Part shown: one piece after another, positions 16,891-26,233 of the stretch | Numbering within the stretch: the stretch's first letter is position 1 | Layout: each line of letters starts with the position of its first letter | Source of the DNA: Escherichia sp. ESNIH1 | GTDB lineage: Bacteria; Pseudomonadota; Gammaproteobacteria; Enterobacterales; Enterobacteriaceae | Assembly (NCBI GenBank): GCA_002918705.1 | Contig: PQKR01000005.1 | Location: 124,001-188,000, forward strand | Direction: 5' to 3' | DNA length: 64,000 bases | The notes under the pieces: model-generated | What the model saw: the letters and a program-made list of their open reading frames with translations, nothing else | Database searches by the model: none | Told to the model about the DNA's origin: nothing | Translations under genes and position numbers: made by a program

Positions 16891-16900
16891 TGCCTGAATG

Positions 16901-17236
16901 TCAGTGCCAAATCATCAGGGCGATCAGGCTGACCACCACCAGGCCGCAGAGGGCGCTGGTTAAAACAAAGTGGCGGCGGACCCGCTCACAGCGACGAATA
17001 AACTCATCGTCATGATGATCGCGATAGCGTTGGGCGTAGATATACCACACCAGACGCATCTGCTTACTGGGCTGGCCGTGCGAGGTAAAAAAGCCACCGC
17101 CATCCACGTACTGATAGAGCAACGGATCGCAACCACGCAGGACAACCAACAGTGCGCGTAGCGATGAGAAGTAACGCGCCATGTTAACCACACAAACGAT
17201 GCACAAAGCCCAAAACAGCGCGACAGTGCTGACCAT
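16901..17236 (-). CDS. uspB: UspB, universal stress protein B
   Basis: This 111-residue inner-membrane protein matches E. coli UspB end to end, from [12 protein letters not shown] to SLIALMIWH. It has hydrophobic helices at both ends and a basic middle. In E. coli it is induced in stationary phase by sigma-S and affects ethanol tolerance. The ATG at 17236 follows GGAGGGG and gives the family length; a longer open frame to 17344 is not the gene. Upstream on the minus strand, TCTATTTT resembles a sigma-S extended -10, but this was not pursued further. Confidence 0.94.
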   Translation of the reverse strand: MVSTVALFWALCIVCVVNMARYFSSLRALLVVLRGCDPLLYQYVDGGGFFTSHGQPSKQMRLVWYIYAQRYRDHHDDEFIRRCERVRRHFVLTSALCGLVVVSLIALMIWH

Positions 17237-17633
17237 ATCCCCTCCCCGGCGACTGCCCACGGAAAATAGACTCCAGGGCTGGCGCTCCTCGATTTCCGGC
17301 CAATGAGTTCTTTGAAGTGTGTACCAGAAGCCGACGTGGATCACAATTCTACATCCGAGCGGCTTATTTAATAGTGTAGGAGATCTGTTAATTTTTTCGC
17401 CACATCATCGATCTATATCAATGTCGTTACCGACATTTTTTGATGATCTAAACCGTGACCCAGCACAATTGACGACGGGTTTAGCGCGTTATAAGGTAGA
17501 AATATCTTCTACAATTAGATCCTTAAGGCCGGGCATCCCCCGCGCAATGGTACGCAGGACGCGGGATAGGCCGTAGCGCGAACGTGGCGGCTAAATCCAA
17601 CGGTCATCGACAACTTATGGAAGGAGTAACTTC
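17237..17633. promoter_or_regulatory. uspB-uspA divergent intergenic region
   Basis: This 397-base spacer has no supported gene. TTGACG followed after 15 bases by TATAAG (around 17470-17497) is a possible uspA promoter, leaving a leader of more than 120 bases. The leader holds CCCGCG/CGCGGG arms at 17539-17544 and 17560-17565. A purine-rich GGAAGGAG lies just before uspA. E. coli uspA is controlled by ppGpp and FadR among others; no site for them was resolved here. Confidence 0.45.
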
Positions 17634-18071
17634 ATGGCTTACAAACATATCCTTATCGCGGTCGATCTCTCTCCTGAGAGCAAGGTACTGGTAGATAAAG
17701 CCGTATCTATGGCACGCCCCTACAATGCAAAAATCTCGCTGATTCATGTCGATGTAAACTATTCCGATCTCTATACCGGACTGATCGACGTTAACCTGGG
17801 CGATATGCAAAAGCGTATCTCGGAAGAGACCCACAATGCGCTGGCTGAACTCTCGACTAACGCGGGCTATCCGATTACCGAAACCCTGAGCGGCAGCGGC
17901 GATCTGGGCCAGGTGCTGGTCGATGCCATCAAGAAATACGATATGGATCTGGTGGTCTGCGGCCACCATCAGGATTTCTGGAGCAAGCTGATGTCCTCTG
18001 CGCGTCAGCTTATCAACACCGTTCACGTTGATATGCTGATTGTTCCGCTGCGCGACGAAGACGACGAGTAG
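17634..18071 (+). CDS. uspA: UspA, universal stress protein A
   Basis: This 145-residue cytosolic Usp-fold protein is almost identical to E. coli UspA (144 residues). UspA accumulates on growth arrest and protects against DNA damage and other stresses. The N-terminal [16 protein letters not shown] and the central [20 protein letters not shown] are diagnostic. The C-terminus reads LRDEDDE. GGAAGGAG precedes the ATG. In E. coli the next gene is dtpB; here a terminator is followed by an unrelated converging gene. Confidence 0.97.
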   Translation: MAYKHILIAVDLSPESKVLVDKAVSMARPYNAKISLIHVDVNYSDLYTGLIDVNLGDMQKRISEETHNALAELSTNAGYPITETLSGSGDLGQVLVDAIKKYDMDLVVCGHHQDFWSKLMSSARQLINTVHVDMLIVPLRDEDDE

Positions 18072-18088
18072 TCTGCGTCAGGCACGTT

Positions 18089-18116
18089 AAAACGCCTGCC
18101 TGTGCAGGCGTTTTTA
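18089..18116. terminator. Terminator after uspA
   Basis: AAAACGCCTGC and GCAGGCGTTTTT pair perfectly around CTGT, with a T-run reaching the last codons of the converging Rrf2 gene. Confidence 0.9.
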
Positions 18117-18623
18117 TTTCTCGCCCTTTCGTCCGGCGATCCACGCCTGCACCTCTACTACGAAGGTATCCGGTGCTTTGCGGTACATCTTGCGCGCCAA
18201 ATCCAGAATCGTATGCTGGCTTAATGCCTCTTCCATACGCTGCTGCGCCATATCCATCACCGAACGTACGCCGCAAATCCCCTCGCAGGCCCACGCTGGC
18301 GGCTGTTCGTCAAAAATGACCAACCGCTGGCGAATTTCACGGCAGTCGAAAAGGCGTTTATCGCCATCAATCGCGTTTACGATATCCAGTACCGTAATGT
18401 GCTCGGCAGGCTTTGCCAGCTGGAAGCCGCCCCCCTTGCCTTCACTACTGCGCACAAGACCGGCTTTTGAAAGTCGGGTAAAGATTTTGGCGAGATAGTC
18501 ATAAGGTACGCTTTGTAGATCGGCGATTTCACGCACGCTCATATCGCGGGCATCGCCTTTGCTGTCCACCATACACATCAGGCTATGGATGCCGTACTCA
18601 ACCCCGGAACTGTAGAATGCCAT
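18114..18623 (-). CDS. Rrf2-family transcriptional regulator
   Basis: This 169-residue Rrf2-family regulator has an N-terminal winged helix (MSVREIADLQSVPYDYLAKI and the wing EGKGGGFQL, residues 28-69). Three cysteines, Cys94, Cys113 and Cys117, lie in the region where IscR and NsrR hold their Fe-S cluster. The spacing (18 then 3 residues) differs from IscR and NsrR, so it is neither. It may sense redox state, iron or nitric oxide through a cluster. It is divergent from an NDH-2-like flavoprotein, its likely target, and a 9-bp inverted repeat sits just before its start. Confidence 0.88.
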   Translation of the reverse strand: MAFYSSGVEYGIHSLMCMVDSKGDARDMSVREIADLQSVPYDYLAKIFTRLSKAGLVRSSEGKGGGFQLAKPAEHITVLDIVNAIDGDKRLFDCREIRQRLVIFDEQPPAWACEGICGVRSVMDMAQQRMEEALSQHTILDLARKMYRKAPDTFVVEVQAWIAGRKGEK

Positions 18624-18634
18624 TCTCTTATCTC

Positions 18635-18663
18635 AGCTAAAATCAATCTGAGTTATTTTAGCT
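18635..18663. promoter_or_regulatory. Inverted repeat, candidate Rrf2 operator
   Basis: AGCTAAAAT (18635-18643) and ATTTTAGCT (18655-18663) form a perfect 9-bp dyad with an 11-base centre, 11 bases before the Rrf2 start codon. The right arm, read on the minus strand, contains TAAAAT, which could be a -10, so binding would cause self-repression. Its size fits Rrf2 sites, but the sequence is not the IscR or NsrR consensus. Confidence 0.5.
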
Positions 18664-18796
18664 TTTTCGCCTCTCTCGCGCCAGACAGACAGCATTATCT
18701 TCCCTCTTTATAAATTTTAATTAATTTAATATCAAATAGATAACAAAGAAATTCCGCCCAAAACCGGATGAGAACATCGAATCACATTGCAATCTC

Positions 18797-18837
18797 TAAC
18801 TACGACAAATAAAATCCGAGTAAATACATCGTAGTTA
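18797..18837. promoter_or_regulatory. Inverted repeat ahead of the flavoprotein gene
   Basis: TAACTACGA (18797-18805) and TCGTAGTTA (18829-18837) are a perfect 9-bp dyad with a 23-base spacer, 17 bases before the ATG at 18855. It could be a regulator site or a leader hairpin that hides the ribosome site. Confidence 0.45.
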
Positions 18838-18854
18838 CCAATGAGATAAACCCA

Positions 18855-20054
18855 ATGCGTAAACAAATTGTGATTGTGGGTGCCGGCTTTGCCGGTATGT
18901 GGGCAGCGCTGAGTGCTGCGCGTCTGGCAGATATACATCAGCAGACCGTTGATATTACTGTCATTGCACCGCAGCCAGAGCTACGCGTACGGCCACGCTT
19001 TTATGAGAAGCATGTCCAGACGCTGGTTGCACCGCTGCAGCCGTTATTTGACGTCACCGGGGTGAAATTTCTGCGCGGTACCGTTGAACGGATCCTACCG
19101 GGTTCTAAAGAAGTTAGCTGGCAAGATGCGAATGGCGAAAGCCATCTTATCGGCTACGATCGTCTGGTTCTTGCCAGCGGTAGTCACGTTAACCGCGATA
19201 GCGTACCGGGCGCCGTAGAGCACGCATTCGACCTTGATCGGCTGGAGAGCGCAGCTGAGCTGGAACTGCACCTGAAAGCGCTCGCTCAACAGCCAGAGAG
19301 CGAAACGCGCAACACAGTCATTGTATGCGGCGGTGGTTTCACAGGGATTGAGATGGCGTTAGAGCTTCCGGGTCGCCTGCGAGAGATCCTGGGCAGTGAT
19401 GCTAAGACCAGAGTTGTCGTAGTTGAGCGCGGGACACAGCCGGGCGGGCGCTGGAGCAAAGAGCTGCGTGACGTGATTAGCGAAGCCTCTACCGAGCTGG
19501 GTGTAGAGTGGCTCGTTAATGCAGAAGTAGAGAGCGTGGACGCCTCTGGCGTGACGCTGAAAGATGGCCGGACTCTCGCGTCACAGACGGTTATCTGGAC
19601 GGTTGGCGTACAGGCTAACGGTCTGACTACACAGATTGATGCGCCACGCGATCGTCTGGGACGCCTGCATGTGAATAGTGAACTTCAGGTTGTAGGGCAC
19701 GACGATATATATGCTACCGGCGATGTGGCCTACGCTGCGACTGATGATAAAGGCAACCACGCGCTGATGACCTGCCAGCACGCCATTCTGCTGGGGAAAT
19801 TCGCGGGGAACAACGCCGCGGCGAGCCTGTTGAATGTGGCACCGCTGCCGTATCGTCAGGAGACGTACGTTACCTGCCTGGATCTGGGCGCATGGGGCGC
19901 GGTGTATACCGAAGGGTGGGATCAACGGGTGAAGCTGACGCGTGAAGAGGCAAAGAAGCTGAAGATGTCGATTGTCAGCGAACTGATTTATCCACCGCTG
20001 GCTGAAAAGGCAACGGCGTTTAACATTGCCGATCCGCTGGCGCCGTTTGTTTGA
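18855..20054 (+). CDS. NDH-2-like NAD(P)/FAD-dependent oxidoreductase
   Basis: This 399-residue two-dinucleotide flavoprotein has an FAD motif GAGFAGMWAA at residues 9-18, an NAD(P) motif CGGGFTGIEMALEL, and an FAD-closing segment DIYATGDVAY. The overall plan is that of type II NADH dehydrogenases and related sulfide- or ferredoxin-type reductases. No C-terminal membrane helix is obvious, so membrane attachment is uncertain. It lacks the redox-active CxxxxC of glutathione reductase. It is divergent from the Rrf2 gene and takes the position of dtpB between uspA and rsmJ of E. coli. The electron acceptor cannot be read from the sequence. Confidence 0.85.
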   Translation: MRKQIVIVGAGFAGMWAALSAARLADIHQQTVDITVIAPQPELRVRPRFYEKHVQTLVAPLQPLFDVTGVKFLRGTVERILPGSKEVSWQDANGESHLIGYDRLVLASGSHVNRDSVPGAVEHAFDLDRLESAAELELHLKALAQQPESETRNTVIVCGGGFTGIEMALELPGRLREILGSDAKTRVVVVERGTQPGGRWSKELRDVISEASTELGVEWLVNAEVESVDASGVTLKDGRTLASQTVIWTVGVQANGLTTQIDAPRDRLGRLHVNSELQVVGHDDIYATGDVAYAATDDKGNHALMTCQHAILLGKFAGNNAAASLLNVAPLPYRQETYVTCLDLGAWGAVYTEGWDQRVKLTREEAKKLKMSIVSELIYPPLAEKATAFNIADPLAPFV

Positions 20055-20062
20055 GGTGGCGC

Positions 20063-20092
20063 TCACCCTGGCCCGCTTTCCGGCCAGGGTGA
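20063..20092. terminator. Hairpin between the flavoprotein gene and rsmJ
   Basis: TCACCCTGGCC (20063-20073) and GGCCAGGGTGA (20082-20092) make a perfect 11-bp stem with an 8-base loop. There is no long T-run, so termination is likely but not certain. Confidence 0.6.
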
Positions 20093-20099
20093 AGGTAAA

Positions 20100-20852
20100 T
20101 TACGCCGGCGTGCCGGGGTAGATATCAAACCGGTGCCCTTTGGTGACCACCGCGTTTTGCGTGGCAACGTCTGCCAGCGGCGGCGCGTAATCAGGGCGCT
20201 TAACGACCACGCGCTTCGTTGCCAGCGCGCAGGCAGGCATTAACAGACCATCGGCGTCCAGGTCCGGTCCTACCAGCGACTGAAAGACCCGCATCTCCTT
20301 TTTCACCAGCGCACTCTTCTGCTTGTGCGGAAACATCGGATCGAGATAAACCACCTGTGGACGCGGAGAGATATCCGTCAGCGACGTCAGGCTTGAGGCG
20401 TGGATCAGCTGCAGGCGCTCCCGCAGCCAGGCACCGATTTCCGCATCGGCATAGCCGCGCGCGAGACCATCTTCCAGCAGCGCCGCCACCACCGGGTTGC
20501 GCTCCAGCATCCGCACCCGACAGCCGATGGCGGCCAGCACGAAGGCATCCCGGCCTAATCCTGCTGTAGCATCGACCACATCCGGCAAATAGCTGCCTTT
20601 CACGCCTACCGCCTTCGCCACCGCCTCGCCGCGACCCCCGCCAAATTTGCGCCGGTGCGCCATCGCGCCAGAGACAAAATCAACGAAGATACCGCCAAGC
20701 TTCGGCTCATCACGCTTGCGCAGCTCAAGGTGCTCCGTCGTCAGTGCCAGCGCCATCGGACTATCTTCGTCATGCTGCAAGCCAAAGCGGGACGCAAGAC
20801 GCAATAAGGCACCGTCTCCGGTGCCTGTTTCATCTATTAAGCAGATTTTCAC
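20100..20852 (-). CDS. rsmJ: RsmJ, 16S rRNA m2G1516 methyltransferase
   Basis: This 250-residue SAM-dependent enzyme methylates G1516 of 16S rRNA. It equals E. coli RsmJ (YhiQ) in length. Diagnostic blocks are [15 protein letters not shown], the SAM motif [13 protein letters not shown], and [22 protein letters not shown] at 20852 is the start, as the E. coli protein begins [10 protein letters not shown] at this position; the longer open frame is not used. It lies seven bases after prlC on the same strand. In Salmonella the equivalent opdA operon is heat-inducible, so rsmJ is likely co-expressed with prlC. Confidence 0.95.
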   Translation of the reverse strand: MKICLIDETGTGDGALLRLASRFGLQHDEDSPMALALTTEHLELRKRDEPKLGGIFVDFVSGAMAHRRKFGGGRGEAVAKAVGVKGSYLPDVVDATAGLGRDAFVLAAIGCRVRMLERNPVVAALLEDGLARGYADAEIGAWLRERLQLIHASSLTSLTDISPRPQVVYLDPMFPHKQKSALVKKEMRVFQSLVGPDLDADGLLMPACALATKRVVVKRPDYAPPLADVATQNAVVTKGHRFDIYPGTPA

Positions 20853-20859
20853 GCCGTGC

Positions 20860-22902
20860 TTAGCCCTTGATGCCGTAATGCGCCAGCATCGCGTCCAGTT
20901 GCGGCTCACGACCACGGAAGCGTTTGAACAGCTCCATCGGCTCTTCTGAACCACCACGGGTCAGAATGTGATCGAGGAAGTCCTGCCCGGTTTCGCGGTT
21001 GAAAATCCCTTCCTCTTCAAAGCGAGAGTAAGCATCCGCCGCCAGCACGTCGGCCCACAGGTAGCTGTAGTAGCCTGCCGCATAGCCGCCAGCAAAGATA
21101 TGGCTGAAGGCGTGCGGGAAGCGTCCCCAGTTTGGACCCGGGATGACCGCCACCTGCGTCTTGATTTCGGCCAGGGTTTCGAGGATTTTCGCCCCCTGCT
21201 CCGGGCTGAACTCGGCGTGCAGACGGAAGTCGAACAGGCCAAACTCCAGCTGGCGCAGGATAAACAGCGCGGCCTGGTAGTTCTTCGCCGCCAGCATCTT
21301 ATCCAGCAGGGTTTTCGGCAGCGGCTCGCCGGTCTCGTAGTGGCCGGAGATAAACGCTAGCGCGTCCGGCTCCCAGCACCAGTTCTCCATAAATTGGCTC
21401 GGCAGCTCGACGGCATCCCACGGTACACCGCTGATGCCTGCCACGCCCGGCACGGCGATCAGGGTCAGCATATGGTGCAGGCCGTGACCGAACTCGTGGA
21501 ACAGGGTGATCACCTCATCGTGGGTGAACAGCGCCGGTTTGCCGCTGACCGGACGGTTGAAGTTACAGGTCAGGTAGGCGACCGGCTTCTGCAGCGAGCC
21601 GTCGGCTCTCAGCATCTGCCCAACGCAGTCATCCATCCATGCTCCGCCGCGCTTGTTCTCGCGGGCGTAGAGATCGAGATAGAAGCTGCCGCGCAGATCG
21701 TTGCTTTCGTCATACAGCTCGAAGAAGCGCACGTCCGGATGCCAGACGTCGATATCCTTGCGCTCTTTCGCCGTGATGCCGTAGATGCGCTTAACCACTT
21801 CGAACAGGCCGTTAACAGCTTTGTTCTCCGGAAAATAGGGGCGCAGCTGCTCATCGCTGATGCTGTAGAGATGCTGCTTCTGTTTTTCACTGTAGTAAGC
21901 GATATCCCACGGCTGCAGCTCTTCTACGCCAAACTCGGCGCGAGCAAAGGCGCGCAGCTGCTCCAGCTCTTTTTCACCCTGCGGACGCGCACGTTTTGCC
22001 AGATCCATCAGGAAGTCCAGCACCTGCTGCGGATGCTCGGCCATCTTGGTGGCGAGAGATTTGTGGGCATAATTGTCAAAGCCCAGCAGCTGCGCCAGCT
22101 CGTGACGCAGGGCAAGGATCTCCGCCATCACCGGGCTGTTGTCCCACTTGCCGGCGTTCGGTCCCTGGTCGGAGGCGCGAGTGCTGTAGGCACGATAAAG
22201 CTCTTCACGCAGGGCCTGGTTATCGCAGTAGGTCATCACCGGCAGATAGCTTGGGATATCGAGGGTCAACAGCCAGCCCTCTTGCTCTTTGGCCTGCGCC
22301 TGAGCCTGGGCCTGTGCCAGGGCGCTCTCCGGCATGCCAGACAGCTCGGACTCATCGGTGATCAGTTTGCTCCAGCCCATAGTGGCATCGAGCACGTTGT
22401 TGCTGTAGGTCGAACCCAGCTCGGAGAGGCGAGCGGCGATTTCGCCGTAGCGTTTCTGTTTCTCTTTCGGCAGGCCGATACCGGACAGTTCAAAATCACG
22501 CAGGGCGTTATCCACCGCTTTCATCTGCGCCAGATCCAGCACGGTATAGGCCTCGCCGTCGCGCAGGTTGCGATAGGCCTGGTAGAGCCCCTCATGCTGG
22601 CCCACCCAGGTGCTGTATTCAGAGAGCAGCGGCAGCGTCTGCTCGTAGGCTTCACGCAGCTCCGGGCTGTTCTGCACCGAGTTCAGGTGGCTGACCGGCG
22701 AGAAGATACGGCCCAGGCGATCGTCCACCTCTGCCAGCGGCTGGCAGAGGTTGTCCCAGGTGTAGGGTGCCCCTTGAGCTACCACGCGCTCTACCGCTTC
22801 GCGGCAATCCTCAAGCGCTTTCGTCACGGCGGGAACCACATGCTCAGGTTTAATCTGGGAAAACGGCGGCAAGTCGAAGGGCGTCAGTAATGGATTGGTC
22901 AT
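20860..22902 (-). CDS. prlC: Oligopeptidase A
   Basis: This 680-residue cytosolic M3-family zinc metallopeptidase degrades signal peptides and other short peptides. The [10 protein letters not shown] zinc motif is present about two-thirds along the protein, with the downstream glutamate region following. Length and sequence match E. coli PrlC (OpdA). The ATG at 22902 follows ACAGGACAG; an open frame to 23049 extends past the true start. A sigma-32-type promoter lies upstream, in line with the heat-shock control known for Salmonella opdA. Confidence 0.96.
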   Translation of the reverse strand: MTNPLLTPFDLPPFSQIKPEHVVPAVTKALEDCREAVERVVAQGAPYTWDNLCQPLAEVDDRLGRIFSPVSHLNSVQNSPELREAYEQTLPLLSEYSTWVGQHEGLYQAYRNLRDGEAYTVLDLAQMKAVDNALRDFELSGIGLPKEKQKRYGEIAARLSELGSTYSNNVLDATMGWSKLITDESELSGMPESALAQAQAQAQAKEQEGWLLTLDIPSYLPVMTYCDNQALREELYRAYSTRASDQGPNAGKWDNSPVMAEILALRHELAQLLGFDNYAHKSLATKMAEHPQQVLDFLMDLAKRARPQGEKELEQLRAFARAEFGVEELQPWDIAYYSEKQKQHLYSISDEQLRPYFPENKAVNGLFEVVKRIYGITAKERKDIDVWHPDVRFFELYDESNDLRGSFYLDLYARENKRGGAWMDDCVGQMLRADGSLQKPVAYLTCNFNRPVSGKPALFTHDEVITLFHEFGHGLHHMLTLIAVPGVAGISGVPWDAVELPSQFMENWCWEPDALAFISGHYETGEPLPKTLLDKMLAAKNYQAALFILRQLEFGLFDFRLHAEFSPEQGAKILETLAEIKTQVAVIPGPNWGRFPHAFSHIFAGGYAAGYYSYLWADVLAADAYSRFEEEGIFNRETGQDFLDHILTRGGSEEPMELFKRFRGREPQLDAMLAHYGIKG

Positions 22903-22962
22903 AAGCGCTGTCCTGTAAAAATAATCGCAAGCGCTCGGGCGGCGCTCGTTCCTGTAAGGTCT

Positions 22963-22992
22963 AGCATGGGGTTTAGTGTAGTTAATTTCAAT
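22963..22992 (-). promoter_or_regulatory. Sigma-32-type promoter of prlC-rsmJ
   Basis: On the minus strand ATTGAAA is followed after 14 bases by CCCCATGCT. The heat-shock consensus is CTTGAAA and CCCCATNT with 11 to 16 bases between, so only the first base differs. The start of transcription would fall some 50 bases before prlC. Confidence 0.75.
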
Positions 22993-23101
22993 GCCGTACG
23001 TTGCGCTTTTGCGCCCCGGCAACAGCGCCGCTGCGGTAATTTGCCGCAATCTGCGGTAAACTATCGGCTATCTGTTTTTACTTCCCAGGATTGTTCCTTC
23101 C

Positions 23102-23944
23102 ATGCTCAGTTATCGCCACAGCTTCCACGCCGGCAACCATGCCGACGTTTTAAAACACACCGTTCAGAGCCTGATCATTGAATCACTGAAAGAGAAGGAG
23201 AAACCCTTTCTCTATCTGGATACCCACGCAGGCGCGGGCCGTTATCAGCTGAGCAGCGAACATGCCGAGCGCACCGGCGAGTACCTGGAAGGCATCGCCC
23301 GTATCTGGCAGCAGGACGATCTACCTGCCGAGCTGGAGCCGTACATCAGCGTGGTAAATCACTTTAACCGTAGCGGCCAGCTGCGCTACTACCCTGGCTC
23401 GCCGCTGATCGCCCGCCAGCTGCTGCGCGAGCAAGACAGCCTGCAGCTGACCGAGCTGCACCCGAGCGACTTTCCGCTGCTGCGCTCAGAGTTCCAGAAA
23501 GATAGCCGCACCCGCGTCGAGCGCGCCGACGGCTACCAGCAGCTGAAGTCCAAGCTGCCCCCGGTGTCACGCCGCGGCCTGATCCTGATCGACCCGCCCT
23601 ACGAGATTAAAAGCGACTACCAGGCGGTGGTTCAGGGTATCAGCGAAGGCTATAAACGCTTTGCAACCGGCACCTACGCGCTGTGGTATCCGGTGGTGAT
23701 GCGCGCGCAGATCAAACGCATGTTAAAAGAGCTGGAAGCCACCGGCATCCGCCGTATTTTGCAGATTGAGCTGGCGGTGCGCCCGGATAGCGACCAGCGC
23801 GGCATGACCGCATCCGGCATGATTGTTATCAACCCACCGTGGAAGCTGGAGCAGCAGATGAACAGCGTCCTGCCGTGGCTGCACAGCAAGCTGGTTCCGG
23901 CCGGCACCGGCCATACGCTGGTAAACTGGGTCGTACCAGAGTAA
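23102..23944 (+). CDS. rlmJ: RlmJ, 23S rRNA m6A2030 methyltransferase
   Basis: This 280-residue enzyme methylates N6 of A2030 in 23S rRNA. It is the same length as E. coli RlmJ (YhiR) and nearly identical. The N-terminal MLSYRHSFHAGNHADVLKH and the catalytic IDPPYE (the D-P-P-Y class of N6-adenine methyltransferases) are clear. It diverges from prlC across about 200 bases and is followed by gor at 69 bases. Confidence 0.96.
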   Translation: MLSYRHSFHAGNHADVLKHTVQSLIIESLKEKEKPFLYLDTHAGAGRYQLSSEHAERTGEYLEGIARIWQQDDLPAELEPYISVVNHFNRSGQLRYYPGSPLIARQLLREQDSLQLTELHPSDFPLLRSEFQKDSRTRVERADGYQQLKSKLPPVSRRGLILIDPPYEIKSDYQAVVQGISEGYKRFATGTYALWYPVVMRAQIKRMLKELEATGIRRILQIELAVRPDSDQRGMTASGMIVINPPWKLEQQMNSVLPWLHSKLVPAGTGHTLVNWVVPE

Positions 23945-24013
23945 TCACAGCCATCGGTGGAACCTTAAGGGCATCGCGTTACACTCAAAGCAAAAATTCA
24001 CTAAGGAAACGTT

Positions 24014-25366
24014 ATGACTAAGCACTACGACTACATCGCCATTGGCGGCGGCAGCGGCGGTATTGCGTCTATTAACCGTGCGGCCATGTACGGCCAGAAA
24101 TGCGCCCTGATTGAAGCGAAAGAGCTGGGCGGAACCTGCGTGAACGTGGGCTGCGTGCCGAAAAAAGTGATGTGGCATGCCTCGCAGATTGCCGAGGCGG
24201 TAAACCTCTACGGCCCGGACTACGGCTTTGACGCCACCATCAACAACTTTGACTGGCAGCGCCTGGTCGCCAGCCGCACGGCGTACATTGACCGCATCCA
24301 CAGCTCCTATGAGAACGTGCTGGGTAAAAATAACGTGGATGTGATCCGCGGCTTTGCCCGTTTTGTCGATGCTAAGACCGTTGAGGTCAACGGCGAGACC
24401 CTCACCGCCGACCATATTCTGATCGCCACCGGCGGGCGTCCGAGCTACCCGGATATCCCCGGCGTTGAGCACGGCATCGACTCCGACGGCTTCTTTGAGC
24501 TTACCGCCCTGCCGAAACGCGTTGCGGTTGTTGGGGCAGGCTATATCGCCGTTGAGCTGGCAGGCGTGCTGCACGGCCTGGGGGCAGAGACGCACCTGTT
24601 TGTGCGTAAGCATGCCCCGCTGCGCAGCTTCGATCCGCTGATCGTCGAGACGCTGGTTGAGACAATCATGGCCGACGGTCCGTCGCTGCATACCAACGCC
24701 ACGCCGAAAGCCGTGGTGAAAAACAGCGACGGTAGCCTGACGCTGGAGCTGGAGGATGGCCGTAGCGAGACCGTTGACTGCCTGATCTGGGCGATTGGCC
24801 GCGAACCGGCTAACGACACCTTCAACCTGGCGGTTACCGGGGTGAAAACCAACGATAAAGGCCACATCATCGTCGATAAGTTCCAGAACACTAACGTTCC
24901 AGGAATTTATGCGGTCGGTGATAACACTGGTGCGGTTGAGCTGACGCCGGTTGCGGTGGCGGCAGGCCGTCGTCTTTCAGAGCGTCTGTTCAACAACAAG
25001 CCGGACGAGCATCTGGACTACAGCAATATTCCTACCGTGGTCTTTAGCCATCCGCCTATCGGCACCGTCGGCCTGACCGAGCCGCAGGCCCGCGAGCAGT
25101 ACGGCGACGACCAGGTGAAGGTCTACACCTCCTCCTTCACCGCCATGTACACCGCCGTTACCCTGCATCGCCAGGCGTGCCGAATGAAGCTGGTCTGCGT
25201 CGGTCCGGAAGAGAAGATTGTCGGCATCCACGGCATCGGCCAGGGCATGGATGAGATCCTGCAAGGCTTCGCCGTCGCGCTGAAGATGGGCGCAACCAAG
25301 AAAGACTTTGATAACACCGTGGCGATCCACCCTACGGCGGCAGAAGAGTTTGTGACGATGCGTTAA
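24014..25366 (+). CDS. gor: Glutathione reductase
   Basis: This 450-residue FAD enzyme reduces oxidised glutathione with NADPH in the cytosol. The redox-active pair Cys42 and Cys47 is in [13 protein letters not shown], the FAD motif GGGSGGIAS is at 11-19, the NADPH motif [10 protein letters not shown] is near 175, and the catalytic His439/Glu444 pair is in HPTAAEE. The length equals E. coli Gor. CTAAGGAAACGTT precedes the ATG. E. coli gor is OxyR-activated; no site was resolved here. Confidence 0.97.
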   Translation: MTKHYDYIAIGGGSGGIASINRAAMYGQKCALIEAKELGGTCVNVGCVPKKVMWHASQIAEAVNLYGPDYGFDATINNFDWQRLVASRTAYIDRIHSSYENVLGKNNVDVIRGFARFVDAKTVEVNGETLTADHILIATGGRPSYPDIPGVEHGIDSDGFFELTALPKRVAVVGAGYIAVELAGVLHGLGAETHLFVRKHAPLRSFDPLIVETLVETIMADGPSLHTNATPKAVVKNSDGSLTLELEDGRSETVDCLIWAIGREPANDTFNLAVTGVKTNDKGHIIVDKFQNTNVPGIYAVGDNTGAVELTPVAVAAGRRLSERLFNNKPDEHLDYSNIPTVVFSHPPIGTVGLTEPQAREQYGDDQVKVYTSSFTAMYTAVTLHRQACRMKLVCVGPEEKIVGIHGIGQGMDEILQGFAVALKMGATKKDFDNTVAIHPTAAEEFVTMR

Positions 25367-25382
25367 GAGTTAAAGGGTAAGA

Positions 25383-25422
25383 GATCGAGGCCTGATAAGC
25401 ATAGCGCTATCAGGCCTCGATC
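25383..25422 (+). terminator. 15-bp inverted repeat after gor
   Basis: GATCGAGGCCTGATA (25383-25397) and TATCAGGCCTCGATC (25408-25422) are perfect arms with a 10-base loop. Position suggests the gor terminator or an mRNA-stabilising hairpin; there is no T-run. Confidence 0.6.
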
Positions 25423-25427
25423 GTATT

Positions 25428-25461
25428 GCCGGGTGGCGGCTAAAGCCTTACCCGGCCTACC
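25428..25461. repeat. REP unit after gor
   Basis: GCCGGGTGGCGGC ... GCCTTACCCGGCCTAC is a typical REP palindrome with the closing CTAC, directly after the longer hairpin. Confidence 0.7.
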
Positions 25462-25559
25462 CTGTTTCAGTACATAACCTGCTGAAACCTCTTTCTTGCT
25501 CCCGAGGCCCGGAGTATGATCTCAGTTACAACAATAGGGTTACAGCTCAGGGGAAAGCG

Positions 25560-25997
25560 ATGGACTACCGTTGGTTAAACGCTCTGCATATTATGGCGGG
25601 CGTGATTTGGCTGGGCGGCATTTTTGTGATGGCAGTGATTGTCGTGGCCTGGTCGCAGAGCCGCAGCGCGGTAGCAAAAGGGGCTAACGATCCCTTGCTG
25701 GAGTATGCGCGCCGCTGGAACCGGTTCGTCACTTCACCGGCAATGATTTTGTTATGGGCCTTTGGTATCGCGCTGATTGTAAAGGGCGACTGGCTGCTGC
25801 CGCTCTGGTTAGGTATTAAGCTGGCGGTACTGGTATTCCTTTCGGCGGTTCACGGCATGCTGTCGGCCTCGCTGCGCAGGTTAGCGACGGGCGAGACATC
25901 CTCAGCCCCACCGCTGGCGCGTAATGCCGCATGGCTCACCGTCGTGGCCGTTATCATCGTGGTGGCTTTAGCGGTGGTTAAGCCTTTTAGCGGTTAA
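25560..25997 (+). CDS. CopD/HemJ-like small membrane protein
   Basis: This 145-residue protein has four predicted membrane helices (about residues 5-30, 60-77, 80-100 and 122-141). The N-terminal NALHIMAGVIWLGGIFVMAV resembles the histidine-containing first helix of CopD and HemJ-type families, which handle copper or heme-related redox chemistry. No specific function can be assigned. CAGGGGAAAGCG precedes the ATG. It stands alone between gor and treF, where E. coli has yhjA and other genes, so it is a local replacement. Confidence 0.7.
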   Translation: MDYRWLNALHIMAGVIWLGGIFVMAVIVVAWSQSRSAVAKGANDPLLEYARRWNRFVTSPAMILLWAFGIALIVKGDWLLPLWLGIKLAVLVFLSAVHGMLSASLRRLATGETSSAPPLARNAAWLTVVAVIIVVALAVVKPFSG

Positions 25998-26113
25998 AAA
26001 ATTATCTTGATTGCTCTGAAAATGCAGTTTGTTTAGGCAGGCTGCAATGTCACGATTTTGTAATAAAAAACAAAAAGTTAAACCGATTTCCTTTACAAAT
26101 TAGTGCTTATAAT

Positions 26114-26129
26114 TGTGATCTTGCGCACA
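26114..26129. promoter_or_regulatory. Possible CRP site upstream of treF
   Basis: TGTGA, six bases, GCACA matches the CRP half-sites except for one base. It lies about 105 bases before treF in an AT-rich region. E. coli treF depends on sigma-S; CRP control is a guess. Confidence 0.35.
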
Positions 26130-26233
26130 GTTTGTACTTCATTCCCAATGCCAAATGACTAAACTTTAATCTTATAAAACAACCGGGAAAACACCCGACT
26201 CTTTTTACGACGCCATCCGGAGGTCGCCACTCT

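Noticed and set aside
17237-17633. Small RNA gene or short coding frame in the uspB-uspA gap
   Set aside because: No convincing promoter-terminator pair or ribosome site; the region reads as promoters and leaders.
18114-18623. NsrR or IscR ortholog
   Set aside because: Cysteine spacing and the nearby dyads do not match either regulator's known pattern.
21394-22890. 498-codon open frame on the plus strand
   Set aside because: Antisense to prlC, which matches its family over the whole length.
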